Positions 47,679 through 57,260 of a stretch of 64,000 nucleotides of DNA are shown here, piece after piece. How positions within the stretch are numbered: position 1 is the first letter of the stretch; each line of letters starts with the position of its first letter. The notes below the pieces were generated by a model. The model saw only the letters and a list, made by a program, of their open reading frames with translations, had not been told where the DNA came from and searched no databases. The position numbers were made by a program, and so were the translations under genes. Source of the DNA: Triplophysa rosa (taxonomy: Eukaryota; Chordata; Actinopteri; Cypriniformes; Nemacheilidae); the NCBI RefSeq assembly GCF_024868665.1, contig NC_079895.1, positions 22,510,219 to 22,574,218 of the forward strand, given 5' to 3'.

Positions 47679-49047
47679 AAATCAATGGCCAGCAGTATAA
47701 GGTTGGCGGACAGCTGGGTAGAAGCGGATTTGGAACCGTCTTTGAAGGGACGCGTCTGCAGGACGGATTGAAGGTTTGATATTTTTCTCTTTTTTCTGTC
47801 TTGTGCTCATCTTCTTTTCAAACCTTAATGTATCCAGTGTCCAGGACTTCCGTGCTTGATCTATTGAAACCTGACCATACTTGCTCTTTACTGTTGTAAA
47901 TGTATTATAGTACAGTTCTGTTCAGGATGAATGCTTACACAAATCCTTTTTTTTGTTTTGTTGATCAGGTGGCAGTGAAAATTGTCGATAAGACCGACGA
48001 TGTGATCGAGGATTATATCAACATTGTAAGAAGCTTGTGTTGTTATTCAATTGAAAACATCTTCACAGTTGTTTGCTACTGAGCTAAATCCTTGTTTGTT
48101 AAACCACCTTCATCTATTCATGACAAACAATTGTTTTTCTTCTAGCCGGGTTATCCTGAGCCTCTTCCACGAGAGGTCGGTCTTCAGATGCTTGCCTGTG
48201 AGGGAGTACATGTTCCTGTAATCATCCAGTTTCTGGACTGGCAGGACTATTCAGACCAATACATTATGGTCCTGGAGCGCCCCACTCCCTGCATGGACGT
48301 CAGCAGTTTCGTGGAAAACAATGGAGGCAGCGTGACAGAGAATACAGCGCAGTATATCATGGGGCAAGCGACTTTAGCCGCGGAAATCTGCTGCCAGCGG
48401 GGGGTTTTCCATAGAGACATAAAAATGGAAAACCTCCTGATTAACCCGGACACGCTGGAAGTCAAAACTATTGACTTTGGGTGCGGCGATCTCCTTAAAA
48501 GATCAGCCTACAAGGAGTATATGGGTATGTTTTATCACTTCCTTTATGAACAGGTGTTTACATAAATACTAAGATGATATTTGCAGTCCTAAGACATTTT
48601 GCATACTAATCTGTTTTTTTTCAGGCACAAGGATGTATACTTGCCCCGAATACTTTGAAACGGGTGAGTACTATGGCAAGCCAGCAACGGTGTACTCGCT
48701 CGGAGTGCTGTTGTTTGTCATGGTGTGCTGGAGATTCCCAGACATCAATGACCTGTACCTGATCAGCGAAAATATCTGGTAAAGACGGCTTGAGTGAAGG
48801 TGAGATCTTCATCAGACCAACTGTAGTTCTGAATGATAGAAAACCAAACAAGTGCTTTGATAAAAGAATTGAATAAGATGATGAATGAGAGTTTAAAGTG
48901 TCATTCAGATAAACTCACAGTTTAAGATGATAATCGTCTCTTCTGTCTTTCGCAACAGAGTGCTGCAATTTGATTGAAGCCTGTCTGCAGGAGGATCCAG
49001 ATAAACGTATTGATCTGGATAAGATCCTTGACCACAGGTGGTTTCAG
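47679..49047 (+). pseudogene. PIM-like kinase cassette C (one in-frame stop)
   Basis: Five exons: 47679-47773, 47969-48025, 48146-48524, 48625-48798 and 48959-49047, then the terminal exon. The loop GRSGFGTVF, VAVK, HRDIKMEN and IDFGCGD are present, so the catalytic residues are complete. The fourth exon is three bases shorter than in B and reads TGG TAA GAC, giving a TAA at 48780-48782 inside the C-lobe. The frame is otherwise maintained to the end. This is the best preserved copy; if the stop were a polymorphism or read error, the cassette would be open from exon to exon. Confidence 0.8.
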
Positions 49048-49189
49048 GTACTGAGACATTTATACACACGACACATTTTCTGCATTTGTTGTTGGTTTAT
49101 TCTGAAATCTGGAAGTTGGAAAGTCATTATGTGTCAATAGCATATATTTAGACAATACGGCACTTATATGAGTTTTGTGTTTATTTCAG

Positions 49190-49900
49190 CAGGAAGATCC
49201 CGCAGACGGCCTCCAGACTCCCGTCCACACTGGGAGTGATGAAATCATTGAGGATTCAGATGATGCTGGGTCTGACTTCAATGATGATGGGGAGGTTATA
49301 ATACAGCAGACCTCAGTTGGTAGTGTGTCAGGCGTGGTAAACCTGCACACTTCAGTTAGTGTTGCGTCAGACTTATACAGGATGGTTAAAATAGATCAGA
49401 ATTTGTGTGATCGTGCGTCGGACTGGGAGGGTGATATACGGCAGAATTCATTTGATATTGCATCGTACAGAATGGTTAAAATTCCGCAGAATTTGTTTGA
49501 TAGTGCGTCAGACTGGGAGGGTGATATACGTCAGAATTCTTTTAATTTTGCATCATACAGGATGGTTAAAATAGATCAGAATTCGTGTGATCGTGCGTCG
49601 GACTGGGAGGGTGATATACGGCAGAATTCATTTGATATTGCATCGTACAGGATGGTTAAAATTCCGCAGAATTTGTTTGATAGTGCGTCGGACTGGGAGG
49701 GTGATATACGGCAGAATTCATTTGATATTGCATCGTACAAGATGGTTAAAATTCCGCAGAATTTGTTTGATAGTGCGTCGGACTGGGAGGGTGATATACG
49801 GCAGAATTCGTTTGATATTGCATCATTCAGGATGGTTAAAATAGAGCAGAATTCGTGTGATAGTGCGTCGGACTGGGAGGGTGATATACGGCAGAATTAG
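49190..49900 (+). CDS. Terminal exon: linker plus 30-residue tandem repeats
   Basis: Follows TTTATTTCAG at 49189, with a second CAG offering a one-codon alternative. It encodes QEDPADGLQTPVHTGSDEII, an acidic linker like those after cassettes A and B, then six 30-residue repeats built on SDWEGDIRQNSFDIASYRMV. The frame closes at a TAG at 49898-49900, where sibling repeats read TCG or TCA, so a single substitution ended the protein early; two more repeat units follow downstream. No known domain. It could be a docking or scaffold tail; that is speculation. Because cassette C carries a stop upstream, expression of this exon is uncertain. Confidence 0.6.
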   Translation, partial: QEDPADGLQTPVHTGSDEIIEDSDDAGSDFNDDGEVIIQQTSVGSVSGVVNLHTSVSVASDLYRMVKIDQNLCDRASDWEGDIRQNSFDIASYRMVKIPQNLFDSASDWEGDIRQNSFNFASYRMVKIDQNSCDRASDWEGDIRQNSFDIASYRMVKIPQNLFDSASDWEGDIRQNSFDIASYKMVKIPQNLFDSASDWEGDIRQNSFDIASFRMVKIEQNSCDSASDWEGDIRQN

Positions 49901-50060
49901 TTTGATATTGCATCATACAGGATGGTTAAAATAGAGCAGAAATCGTTTGATAGTGCGTCAGATTGGGAGGGTGATTTACGGCAGAATTCGTTTGATATTG
50001 CATCATACAGGATGGTTAAAATAGAGCAGAATTCGTTTGATAGTGCGTCGGACTGGGAGT
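49381..50060 (+). repeat. 90-bp coding minisatellite, eight units
   Basis: Units begin at 49381, 49471, 49561, 49651, 49741, 49831, 49921 and 50011, each starting near GATGGTTAAAAT; the last is cut at about 50060. Unit length is a multiple of three, so copy-number change keeps frame. Two sub-types alternate (ATAGATCAGAA / ATTCCGCAGAA), which suggests duplication in 180-bp steps. A further isolated unit is at about 53575. Confidence 0.95.
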
Positions 50061-50080
50061 AATTCTTTTGATATTGGCCT

Positions 50081-50134
50081 GGGGGTGAGTAAATAAAGAG
50101 CAAATTTGAGTTTTTAGGTGAACTATCCCTTTAA
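50081..50134 (-). mobile_element. Terminal fragment of a common fish DNA repeat
   Basis: Reverse complemented it begins TTAAAGGGATAGTTCACCTA and continues toward TTTACTCACCC, the end of a short element whose other copy is at 57261-57392. It adjoins the end of the 90-bp array. Confidence 0.55.
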
Positions 50135-50867
50135 TGCTTTAGCATAAGAGTACCTATACCATACAAGCCTGTATTTTCCTCCTAAGAAGTTAAAATAGGG
50201 TCGTTGCCTTCATGTTATAACCTGTAAATGCGCTGTAATTCCTTAGTTACCATTTTATTTATTGATGCAAATGCAATGCAAAGCTAAACCAGACAGACAC
50301 TGACCATGAAACGACAAAGAAAACAATATTTATATGCGGTGGGGTTATCAGGATCAGCAAATATCTTCATCAGATTACGGTCAGGTAATAAACAGGACAA
50401 CAAGCACTACAAGGACTCCGTCTTTGTTTTTAGGATCTTATCAGTCAGCATGGAGGTGTCAAGCCTGTTTACTTTATTTATTAGCAACAGTATAAATAAT
50501 AAAGGCCGATATTCTTGTCAGATTTGGGGTTTGTACCGTGAGTTAGAAGAGCATTCAGCGCGTTTTCTCCGCAATCGGCTTGATAACCGGTTGAGGAACC
50601 TTCACCAGAGTAAAATAGGCTTATATGCTTGTTTTTCTGATCACATGGATTAAAGTTCTCCATCGCTACGACGGATTTCTGTTAATTGCAGCGAGTCTAC
50701 GACGGATTTCCGTCAATTGCAGGGTTCCGGCCTGTCCTTAATGTCATAAATTCACTTTTCAACCCTTGAACCCTTAACGCATGCGATCACACCGATGTGA
50801 TTAGAACATTCAGCGCGTTGACTGGCACTGAGCCAGAGACAGACGAAATCCTGCTACCTATAACAAC
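50135..50867. other. Noncoding stretch with short direct repeats
   Basis: A 115-codon frame (50306-50650) has no domain I recognise. A 26-bp phrase with CTACGACGGATTTC is repeated at about 50668 and 50697. The part at 50775-50850 is a copy of the repeat at 39330-39405. No host gene is evident. Confidence 0.4.
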
Positions 50868-51339
50868 CAGGGCTCGAGAGAAAAGAGAATTTTACTTCCC
50901 CGACCGGACAAGTAACTTGAAAAAAATAACCGGGCTGTACAGTGCGACATATATGTAGAATAATAAGAATATGTGCATTAGACAGAGCTGCGTGTTTGTG
51001 TGAAGTTCGTTTGTCGTTGTGCTTGTTTGTGTGTGACATTAATCAATAGCGCATCGCTCGCGGACAATGAATCCTGTTATTTAATTATGTCATCTGGCTG
51101 TGTGTCTGAGGGAGTGAGGTGCACAATTTAACATACTACACAAGTGTTGGTCTAGAATTTGTCTGCGTCTGCACTATATGAGGATATGAACACATGAACT
51201 TCATCTCCAGAGTTGCTAAGAGTTTATTTTACCAGCATTGTACTGTTTGAGTGAAGCTATCGTCAAAAACATTAACTCGGGCGTCTTTCCGACAAGTCGT
51301 CAAAATAAAGGTCCCGTTAAACTGAACACTCAAGACGAA

Positions 51340-51560
51340 AAAATACTGTAGTGTACTATAGTATTTGCTATGGAAAATTGTAGTGCCCTTGTAGTAAATT
51401 GATAAACTAGAGTAAACAGATAGAATACTATAGTAAAGTTAAAAAAAACTATAGTATCTAGGAATTTTACTGCAGTTTACTATAGTAAATATAATAATAT
51501 AATATTTAATATTATAATTAATATTATACTACAGTAATATACTACAGTAATTAATGTGGA
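51340..51560. repeat. Palindromic ACTATAGTA-type repeat patch
   Basis: Words such as TACTATAGTA, ACTACAGTAA and TTTACTATAGTAAA recur on both strands, giving many small hairpins. A common low-complexity pattern in fish DNA; no coding potential. Confidence 0.6.
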
Positions 51561-51764
51561 CAAATATTGTATAGTAAAAAATGAAAAACACAGTACTTAG
51601 AAATATTAAATCAAATTTAGCTACACAAAAAATTGTATGGCCTTAATTTATCCATCTGTATGTAACATTAATATCATTTGTCAGTTACCTGCCTATTTAT
51701 GTGATGAACTGCACTTGCACTTTTTTTAATGATGACAACAGACGTTTTATACTTGTGCTACGAC

Positions 51765-52709
51765 TAGTGTTGTAGTACTCGAGACCGGTCTTGGTTTCGA
51801 GTCCAGTATCAAGACCATTTTGTGATGGTCTTGGTCTTGTCTCGGTCTCAACTGTCTTTGGTCTCGGTCTTGTCTTGGTCTCAGACTTAGTGGTCTCTGG
51901 ATTTTTTTTCAAGACTGGTCAAGACCACAACTGTGGGAATTACAATAAAATGATGGTGCATTGTCTGATTTAAGTGTTAACATTATTAATGTGATTGGAT
52001 GTAAAACTTTAATACCCGGTTTCACACACAAGGCTTAAGACTAGTCCCAGACTAAAATAAAAGTTTGAGCTGTCTTAACTGAAATGAATTAGCCCTGACA
52101 TATCTTAAAATATGTCGTTGCCATTGTTTTGTCTTAAGATGCACACCAGCAGTATTTTTATCCAAGGCATTTTAATGAAAGGGACTTAAATATCCTAATT
52201 TAACTAAGGCATAATCCTGGTTTATAGGCGGGGTAACCGATTTCCAAATTACGCTTTAGACAACTGAGTCGGGCCGAGTACCAAAACAACCTCGTAGCCA
52301 ATCAGCAGTAAGGTGCACAGTGCACAGGACGGACATTAGCCGAGCGCTGACGAAAGTGAAAGATGGGGGTAGGGGTGTGTTTGTTTTGGTGATTTGAACA
52401 AAATGAATACAAAAGTCCACAATATCCAAGATGTGATTGCAAAAAAGGTACTTGTATTAGATCGTGTTTCTTTATATTATAAAGTCTGACGTGATCTGAA
52501 AATGTGATATTTCGCTACTGAATAGTAGATAAGAACGCTTAGAACGCATGATTCTGTAGTTATGACTTTTTAGTGTTATGTGGATCTTTTAGATGAATTT
52601 TAGGAGTACTGGTCTTGCCTCGGTCTCGGCCTGCAACGTCTTGGTCTCGACACCCTCTGGTCTTGGTCTTGTCTTGGTCTCGGTTTAGGTGGTCTCAATT
52701 ACAACACTA
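51765..52709. mobile_element. Non-autonomous hAT element with 8-bp target duplication
   Basis: It begins TAGTGTTGTA and ends TACAACACTA, a perfect 10-bp inverted repeat. It is flanked on both sides by GCTACGAC (51757-51764 and 52710-52717), an exact 8-bp target duplication, diagnostic of hAT. Sub-terminal regions are filled with GGTCTTGGTCTCGG-type repeats in both arms. No transposase frame. The exact duplication shows a fairly recent insertion. Confidence 0.9.
52014..52235. mobile_element. Nested miniature element inside the hAT copy
   Basis: The stretch from CCGGTTTCACACACAAGGCT to AATCCTGGTTTATAGGCGGG has weakly inverted edges and wording of a separate dispersed fish repeat. It appears to have inserted into, or been carried by, the surrounding hAT element. 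Borders are approximate. Confidence 0.4.
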
Positions 52710-52919
52710 GCTACGACTGTTTGGCCTGTGGTTCAAAACCTCTGTAACACCAGTGCTATGTAAAAGTTAACGTACAGTCGTGCCACTAATAATATTTACT
52801 GTAAAACACTTGGAAGCAAACTTGAGCACTCGACAAGGAATATTTGTACTTGGACAAGTGAATGACAAATGTACTTATCCGAAGGACAACCACATGACAA
52901 CGCTTAATGTCAAGCCCTG

Positions 52920-53574
52920 AAAAACCGGCACTGATGTTATGTAGATGGTTGATTATTTGTCAAGGTAAGTATAATATTTTCATAGATTAAAAATAGCTTT
53001 TAAAATATGCAAATTGGCAATATGAAAGCGATTTAAAACATCTCCCCTTAAAACACTATTGGTCTTGACTATTTAAATAAAGTGTCAGTTAAAGGAATAT
53101 GACTTGGCCTTATAAGAAATTCAGTCAGAAAACATTTCACTTTAATCTATGTGATCAAGAACATATACAAAACAAAATTATCAGGATAACCATAAACCAC
53201 AGAGACTGTCAATATACATTGCGTTTTGTTCGTTTTGTTTTGTATGTTCTGTTTTTGTATGCTTTCGCTCTGCGCAGGTTTAAATGCAGTTTTCGTGTAT
53301 GCTATCTTGCAATTTTTTCATTTTTCCTACGTTGCTAATCTTTCAACATTAAAAAAAACTATATACAGGATATAATAATATTGCGTTCAGAATATTTCAT
53401 GATAATTATAAGCTTGATGTGAAATTATGAATAAATAAAAATGTAACAAATTATGTCTTTATTTACTTAATTTAAATAAATTAACATTCGAATATTCGTT
53501 TTTATGAGCTCAAATATTCGAACATGAAATTATTGAAAAATGCCCAAAATACAGCAGAAATCTTTTTAAACTGC
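52920..53574. other. Noncoding stretch, no gene seen
   Basis: AT-rich sequence with an octamer ATGCAAAT at 53007-53014 and no gene or clear repeat ends. Confidence 0.45.
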
Positions 53575-53738
53575 ATCGTACAGGATGGTTAAAATACAGC
53601 GGAATTCATGTAATAGTGCGTCAGACTGGAGGTTAAAACATTGCAGACTTTTAGTAGGGAGTCTGCACACATCAGACAGTCAGTCTAAAGAGGAGCATGA
53701 TGGAGGATGATGAGAAGCCCAGCATGTTCATTCAGGGT
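53575..53738 (+). pseudogene. Relic of kinase-gene tail repeat and linker
   Basis: One diverged copy of the 90-bp unit is present (GCATCGTACAGGATGGTTAA, then GTGCGTCAGACTGG). It is followed by GATGATGAGAAGCCCAGCAT and TTCATTCAG before GGTACG, which echoes the end of exon 2 (43525-43549) of the kinase gene. The order tail repeat then exon-2-like end implies that another gene copy once started here. Confidence 0.6.
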
Positions 53739-54295
53739 ACGTTTATATATTCTTGTGTTAAATGTTTGTCTTTAAAATAAGTTTGTAGTGTTTCTGCAAG
53801 TCCCCACAAAGTTAATAAATCCACAATAAGAGTCATTTACAGAGCCCTGTTCACAGTGCACTGCAGAAAAGTGTTTTGTGTCCACTATTACTGCTGACTA
53901 AATTGAATAAAAAAAAAACACGTTCTTTAGTTTGAAAACAGCTGGATTAAAAAGTGTTTGTATTATTAATAATAAATTACAATTAGAGGACGAGGTGTAT
54001 CTAATCACGAGGCAAGTAAAGATTCACTGCGCTACTATTAATTTAAGTGTTTATTCGTGTGATTTTCTATGGCGGTCATTAGGTGGTACTTGAAGCAACT
54101 CATTTTATAAAAGGTGGTACTTGATCTGAAAAGTTTGAGGACCACTGTTATAGATCAAGAGCGGAACAAGTTAAACAAATATTGTTAAAGATCGGGTATC
54201 ATGCTATGTCATGCATTCTGACTTTACACTGTTAAACTGTTATCTGCGCTGCGTCAAGATGGGCTGCGCTGCAGCTCATTACTCTTGCGATAGTG

Positions 54296-54745
54296 AAGTT
54301 TAGGTGTGTCTGTTTGTTCACGTCATTTCAGTGATGGATGTTATATAAACAGTGGATAAAACGCTGGATTTGGAGAGCGTTTGAAACTGATAGATGGCGC
54401 GGTCCCAGTGCTAAAAGATGCCAGACATGAACTGCAGGTAAGTCAAACTAAGTCATACGTCTGTGTTTTGTTGGCAATCGGCGTGTACGTGCATAATGTA
54501 CAAAACACGAAGGAATTAATGTGATGATGTGTTGCTTGCTCGTGCTGTAGTTCCATCCCACTCTCCCCACTAGTCCCACCTCTATAGCAGCTCGTGTTTT
54601 TCCGGAAATAACCGTACAGCTGTATCTCTCGTTTATAAATTTGATCAAACGAAATACTCTTCGAATATACGACGTATGCAATACTACTGTATAGGCACTC
54701 AAAATGAATATGAGATTGGCAGAAATTGCCTGTGATACGCGATCT
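54296..54745 (-). repeat. Inverted flanking repeat, left copy
   Basis: Matches 56563-56946 in opposite orientation along most of its length, for example GGATGTTATATAAACAGTGG here against the reverse complement of the right copy. The pair brackets the THAP remnant. The members may be independent insertions of one element or the long ends of one transposon. Confidence 0.65.
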
Positions 54746-54756
54746 TTAAATCGTTT

Positions 54757-54828
54757 TAAGTTAAGTATTGCTAATGTTTGGTGATTCATGTTTGCTGCAT
54801 TTCTCTTTTAATAGAAATCAATTGCTAC
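54757..54828 (+). pseudogene. Relic of a fourth kinase-cassette acceptor
   Basis: GTATTGCTAATGTTTGGTGA through TTCTCTTTTAATAG and AAATCAAT reproduces the intron end and first exon bases of cassettes B and C (45590-45645, 47630-47686), after which similarity stops. The rest of the cassette is missing. Confidence 0.7.
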
Positions 54829-55460
54829 CACTTCAGTTGACAAGTCACTGTCTCGTATATTTAAATAACACACAAGTTTTGTTTATTTCAGGTCAACGAA
54901 GTGATGTAACCATCAGAACATCAGCCGTCAGGACCACCAGAGCTCCTTGTTTAAATCCAAGATCCCAGACCTCTTTGCCTGACCGCCCTAGCATATAAAA
55001 TAAAAACAAAGAAAAGAAACGATAATAAAATATAACAAAAAATATAAAGCTTAAACTCTTAAACCTCCAACGTAACAAAAACTTAAAATAACAACACAAA
55101 ATATTATTTTATAAGTATTAGTGTTACTAGTCCTGTTCTCATCTTTAAAGTGCATATTGCAATTAGATTTTTTTATAAAATGAATATATAACCTTGTATA
55201 AAAAATACCATAGGAAAAGTTAATGCCGGATTTAAAATATTTTTCAAAACATGAGGGCACAAATTTAGTAGAAGAAGTGACAGTTTCTTTGACCGTCTTC
55301 AAAAACAGTCTTTTTTTCAACATCGCGTCATTTGACGTCACGAGAGGGAGACGAGGGCAGCGCTTTGCCTTGGTTCAATGCAGAGTATGTTGGTATTCAG
55401 TAGGAGCGGTCGTGAGTCAGTGTGTTTTAGCTAGTTATTGTATTTTAATGTATCATCATC
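54829..55460. other. Noncoding stretch before the THAP exon
   Basis: A 24-codon frame after TATTTCAG at about 54892 (GQRSDVTIRTSAVRTTRAPC) could be an old exon but has no domain. The rest is AT-rich; 55330-55460 is richer in G+C and may be the promoter of the THAP-like gene. Confidence 0.35.
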
Positions 55461-56469
55461 ATGGTAAATGATTGTGTTTGTGGAGGTTGCACAAACTCCT
55501 GCCTGTCAGGACATCGTGTCCACGAAAACGTGAACTGTGCACCGTAAGTATTGCTTTTAACGAAGTATTGTTTTTGCTATCTACCAGCATGATTGATTTA
55601 ATGATTTCAATAATGAGAAGCAACGTGAAGTGTTTGTTGTGAAGCACCGCAGCTAACGTTAGCTTGTAAGCATTTGGCAAAAAAAAATCAAAACCGCAGA
55701 AACAACGTTATACAGACATGCACATGTACACTCAATAAATCTAGCTGCTGACTGTATTTATAGTAAAAGTATTCAGGGTCAGTCGTGGTCTAATGGTTAG
55801 AGTCAGACTCGTGACCAGAAGGTTGCCGGTTCGATCCCCAGGGCCAGCGGGTAACGACTGAGGTGCCCTTGAGCAAGGCATCTTACCCCTACTTGCTCCC
55901 CGGGCGCTGCAGTGATAGCTGCCCACTGCTCCGGGTGTACGTGTGTTCACCACTCTCTGGATGGGTTAAATGCAGAGTCACATTTCGGGTATGGGTCACC
56001 ATACTTGACAAATAATTGAATTATTATTATTTAAAACTGAAATGTTATTTTCACATAATCAATGTGTTGTGTCCCACATTTTAGGTTGCCAAGTGGAGTT
56101 GTGTACAAAAGGAACAAAAAGCCATTTTTTGGACATCTGGCATATTGACAGTATGTATGTTGATGAAGATAGTTTTGTTTAGGTTTCCTATAATAACATT
56201 TATACCATTACTATAATTAACATTTTGTGTTTCTGTTCTGATACAGGTCTAGGGAACGCTTTAGAGGGTGTGAGGGCCAGCTGTTTTTAACCACCTCTAC
56301 TGGATTGCAGCTTCCACTCCTAATGGAGATGGAGATGTGATGGAGGCCAAGTGGAAAAGCATGGTTAACAATGTTCAGAACATCCATGAACACGACACTC
56401 CAATGTTTCTCTGCTGTGCACATGCATGCCTGGAGGGGGAAGTAAGGAACAAGGCGTGGATGGAACCAG
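55461..56469 (+). pseudogene. THAP-type zinc-finger gene remnant
   Basis: Exon 55461-55543 encodes MVNDCVCGGCTNSCLSGHRV-HE, the opening of a THAP DNA-binding domain, and ends at a perfect GTAAGT. A second segment from 56085 (after ACATTTTAG) continues in frame for 21 codons and stops. A third from 56247 to 56469 encodes HLYWIAASTPNGDGDV and MEAKWKSMVNNVQNIHEHDT, then CAHACLEGEVRNKAWMEPG before a GT donor; this resembles a block that follows THAP domains in multicopy fish genes, from memory. The third segment needs a frameshift near 56285 to join, so the gene is probably dead. THAP domains occur both in host regulators and P-element-like transposases. Confidence 0.5.
55776..56032 (+). mobile_element. 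tRNA-derived SINE (V-SINE-like, HE1/DANA type)
   Basis: A polymerase III A box (TGGTCTAATGGTTAGAG) and B box (GGTTCGATCCC) open the element. A conserved central part (GAGGTGCCCTTGAGCAAGGC, CTGCTCCGGGTGT) and a tail GGGTTAAATGCAGAGTCACA, GGGTATGGGTCACCATACTT follow, then an ATT-rich end. It sits in the intron of the THAP remnant. The family name is from memory. Confidence 0.85.
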
Positions 56470-56562
56470 GTACAACACACTGTATTCATTATGTGGCTGA
56501 AAATTATCAAAATGTAAAACAAGTCCCATCTTATTGTGATGGTACAATCATGCTTCAACTTA

Positions 56563-56946
56563 AAGCGGCCCTAACACGCGCGGTTTCTGCCAATCTCATA
56601 TTAATCTTGAGTACCTATAGAGTAGTATTGCATACTTCGTATCTTCGAAGAGTATTTAGTTTGATCACATTTATAAAAGGTAGATACAGCTGTACGATTA
56701 TTTCCGAAAGCATACGGCGCGTGCGGGGGGGGGGGAGGGGTATGCTGAACTAAAGCACGTGCGCACCCATTGCCAACAAAACACAGACATCAGTTTAACT
56801 CGGTTCATGTCCTGCATCTTTTAGCGCTGGGACGGCTTCATATATGAGGTTCAAACGATCTCCAAATCCAGTGTTATATCCACCGTTTATATAACATTCA
56901 TCACCCAAATGCAGTGAACAAACATACACCTGAACTTCATGAATGT
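56563..56946 (+). repeat. Inverted flanking repeat, right copy
   Basis: Counterpart of 54296-54745. The inner edge reads TTAAAGCGGCCCTAACACGC, which looks like a transposon end, and a run of nine or more G lies near 56726. The outer edge is near TGAAGTTCAGGTG read on the minus strand. Confidence 0.6.
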
Positions 56947-57260
56947 ATGCTCGCTCTCTCCTGCACACAAGTGAAAGTGACGTCTGCGCATTCTCCTGCT
57001 CCTCCTTCTCCTGCTCTCCTTGCTGCCGAGTGCTTTTCCGGGAGAATTGTCCAATAAGGGACTAAGAAAAATTGTTACGAAACAGTTTTATATGTTCGAA
57101 AAAAACTTTCCGAAACCTGTACGATCGCTGGGGGAGTGTATCGAGCACAGAAATACTACGTAATACGCCCAACTCGTTTTTTGACAAGTTGGCATGAGAA
57201 GACAGCACGTTTAACATTGTGAAGAAGTCAGAATGCATGACACACTGTTGCAGCACCCCT
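56947..57260. other. Noncoding stretch, no gene seen
   Basis: Contains CTCCTGCTC-type pyrimidine-rich repeats near 56990-57025. No gene or clear element ends. Confidence 0.4.

Larger units (their letters stand above)
50868..52919. mobile_element. Outer hAT-like element, interrupted
   Basis: The left edge starts CAGGGCTCGA and the right edge, reverse complemented, starts CAGGGCTTGA, fitting the YARNG rule for hAT ends. No clear 8-bp target duplication is seen, so the borders are tentative. The middle is occupied by a second, younger element (51765-52709). Confidence 0.35.

Noticed and set aside
49381..50060. Regular 90-bp repeats resembling a CRISPR array or satellite
   Set aside because: Units are contiguous without unique spacers, keep a reading frame and continue a kinase-gene exon; the genome is vertebrate.
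50306..50650. A 115-codon frame after the kinase array
   Set aside because: No recognisable domain, no splice or promoter signals, and it lies among repeats; kept only as an unexplained frame.
55784..55845. A tRNA gene on the plus strand
   Set aside because: A and B boxes are present but they open a SINE with conserved central and tail parts; no complete cloverleaf is evident.
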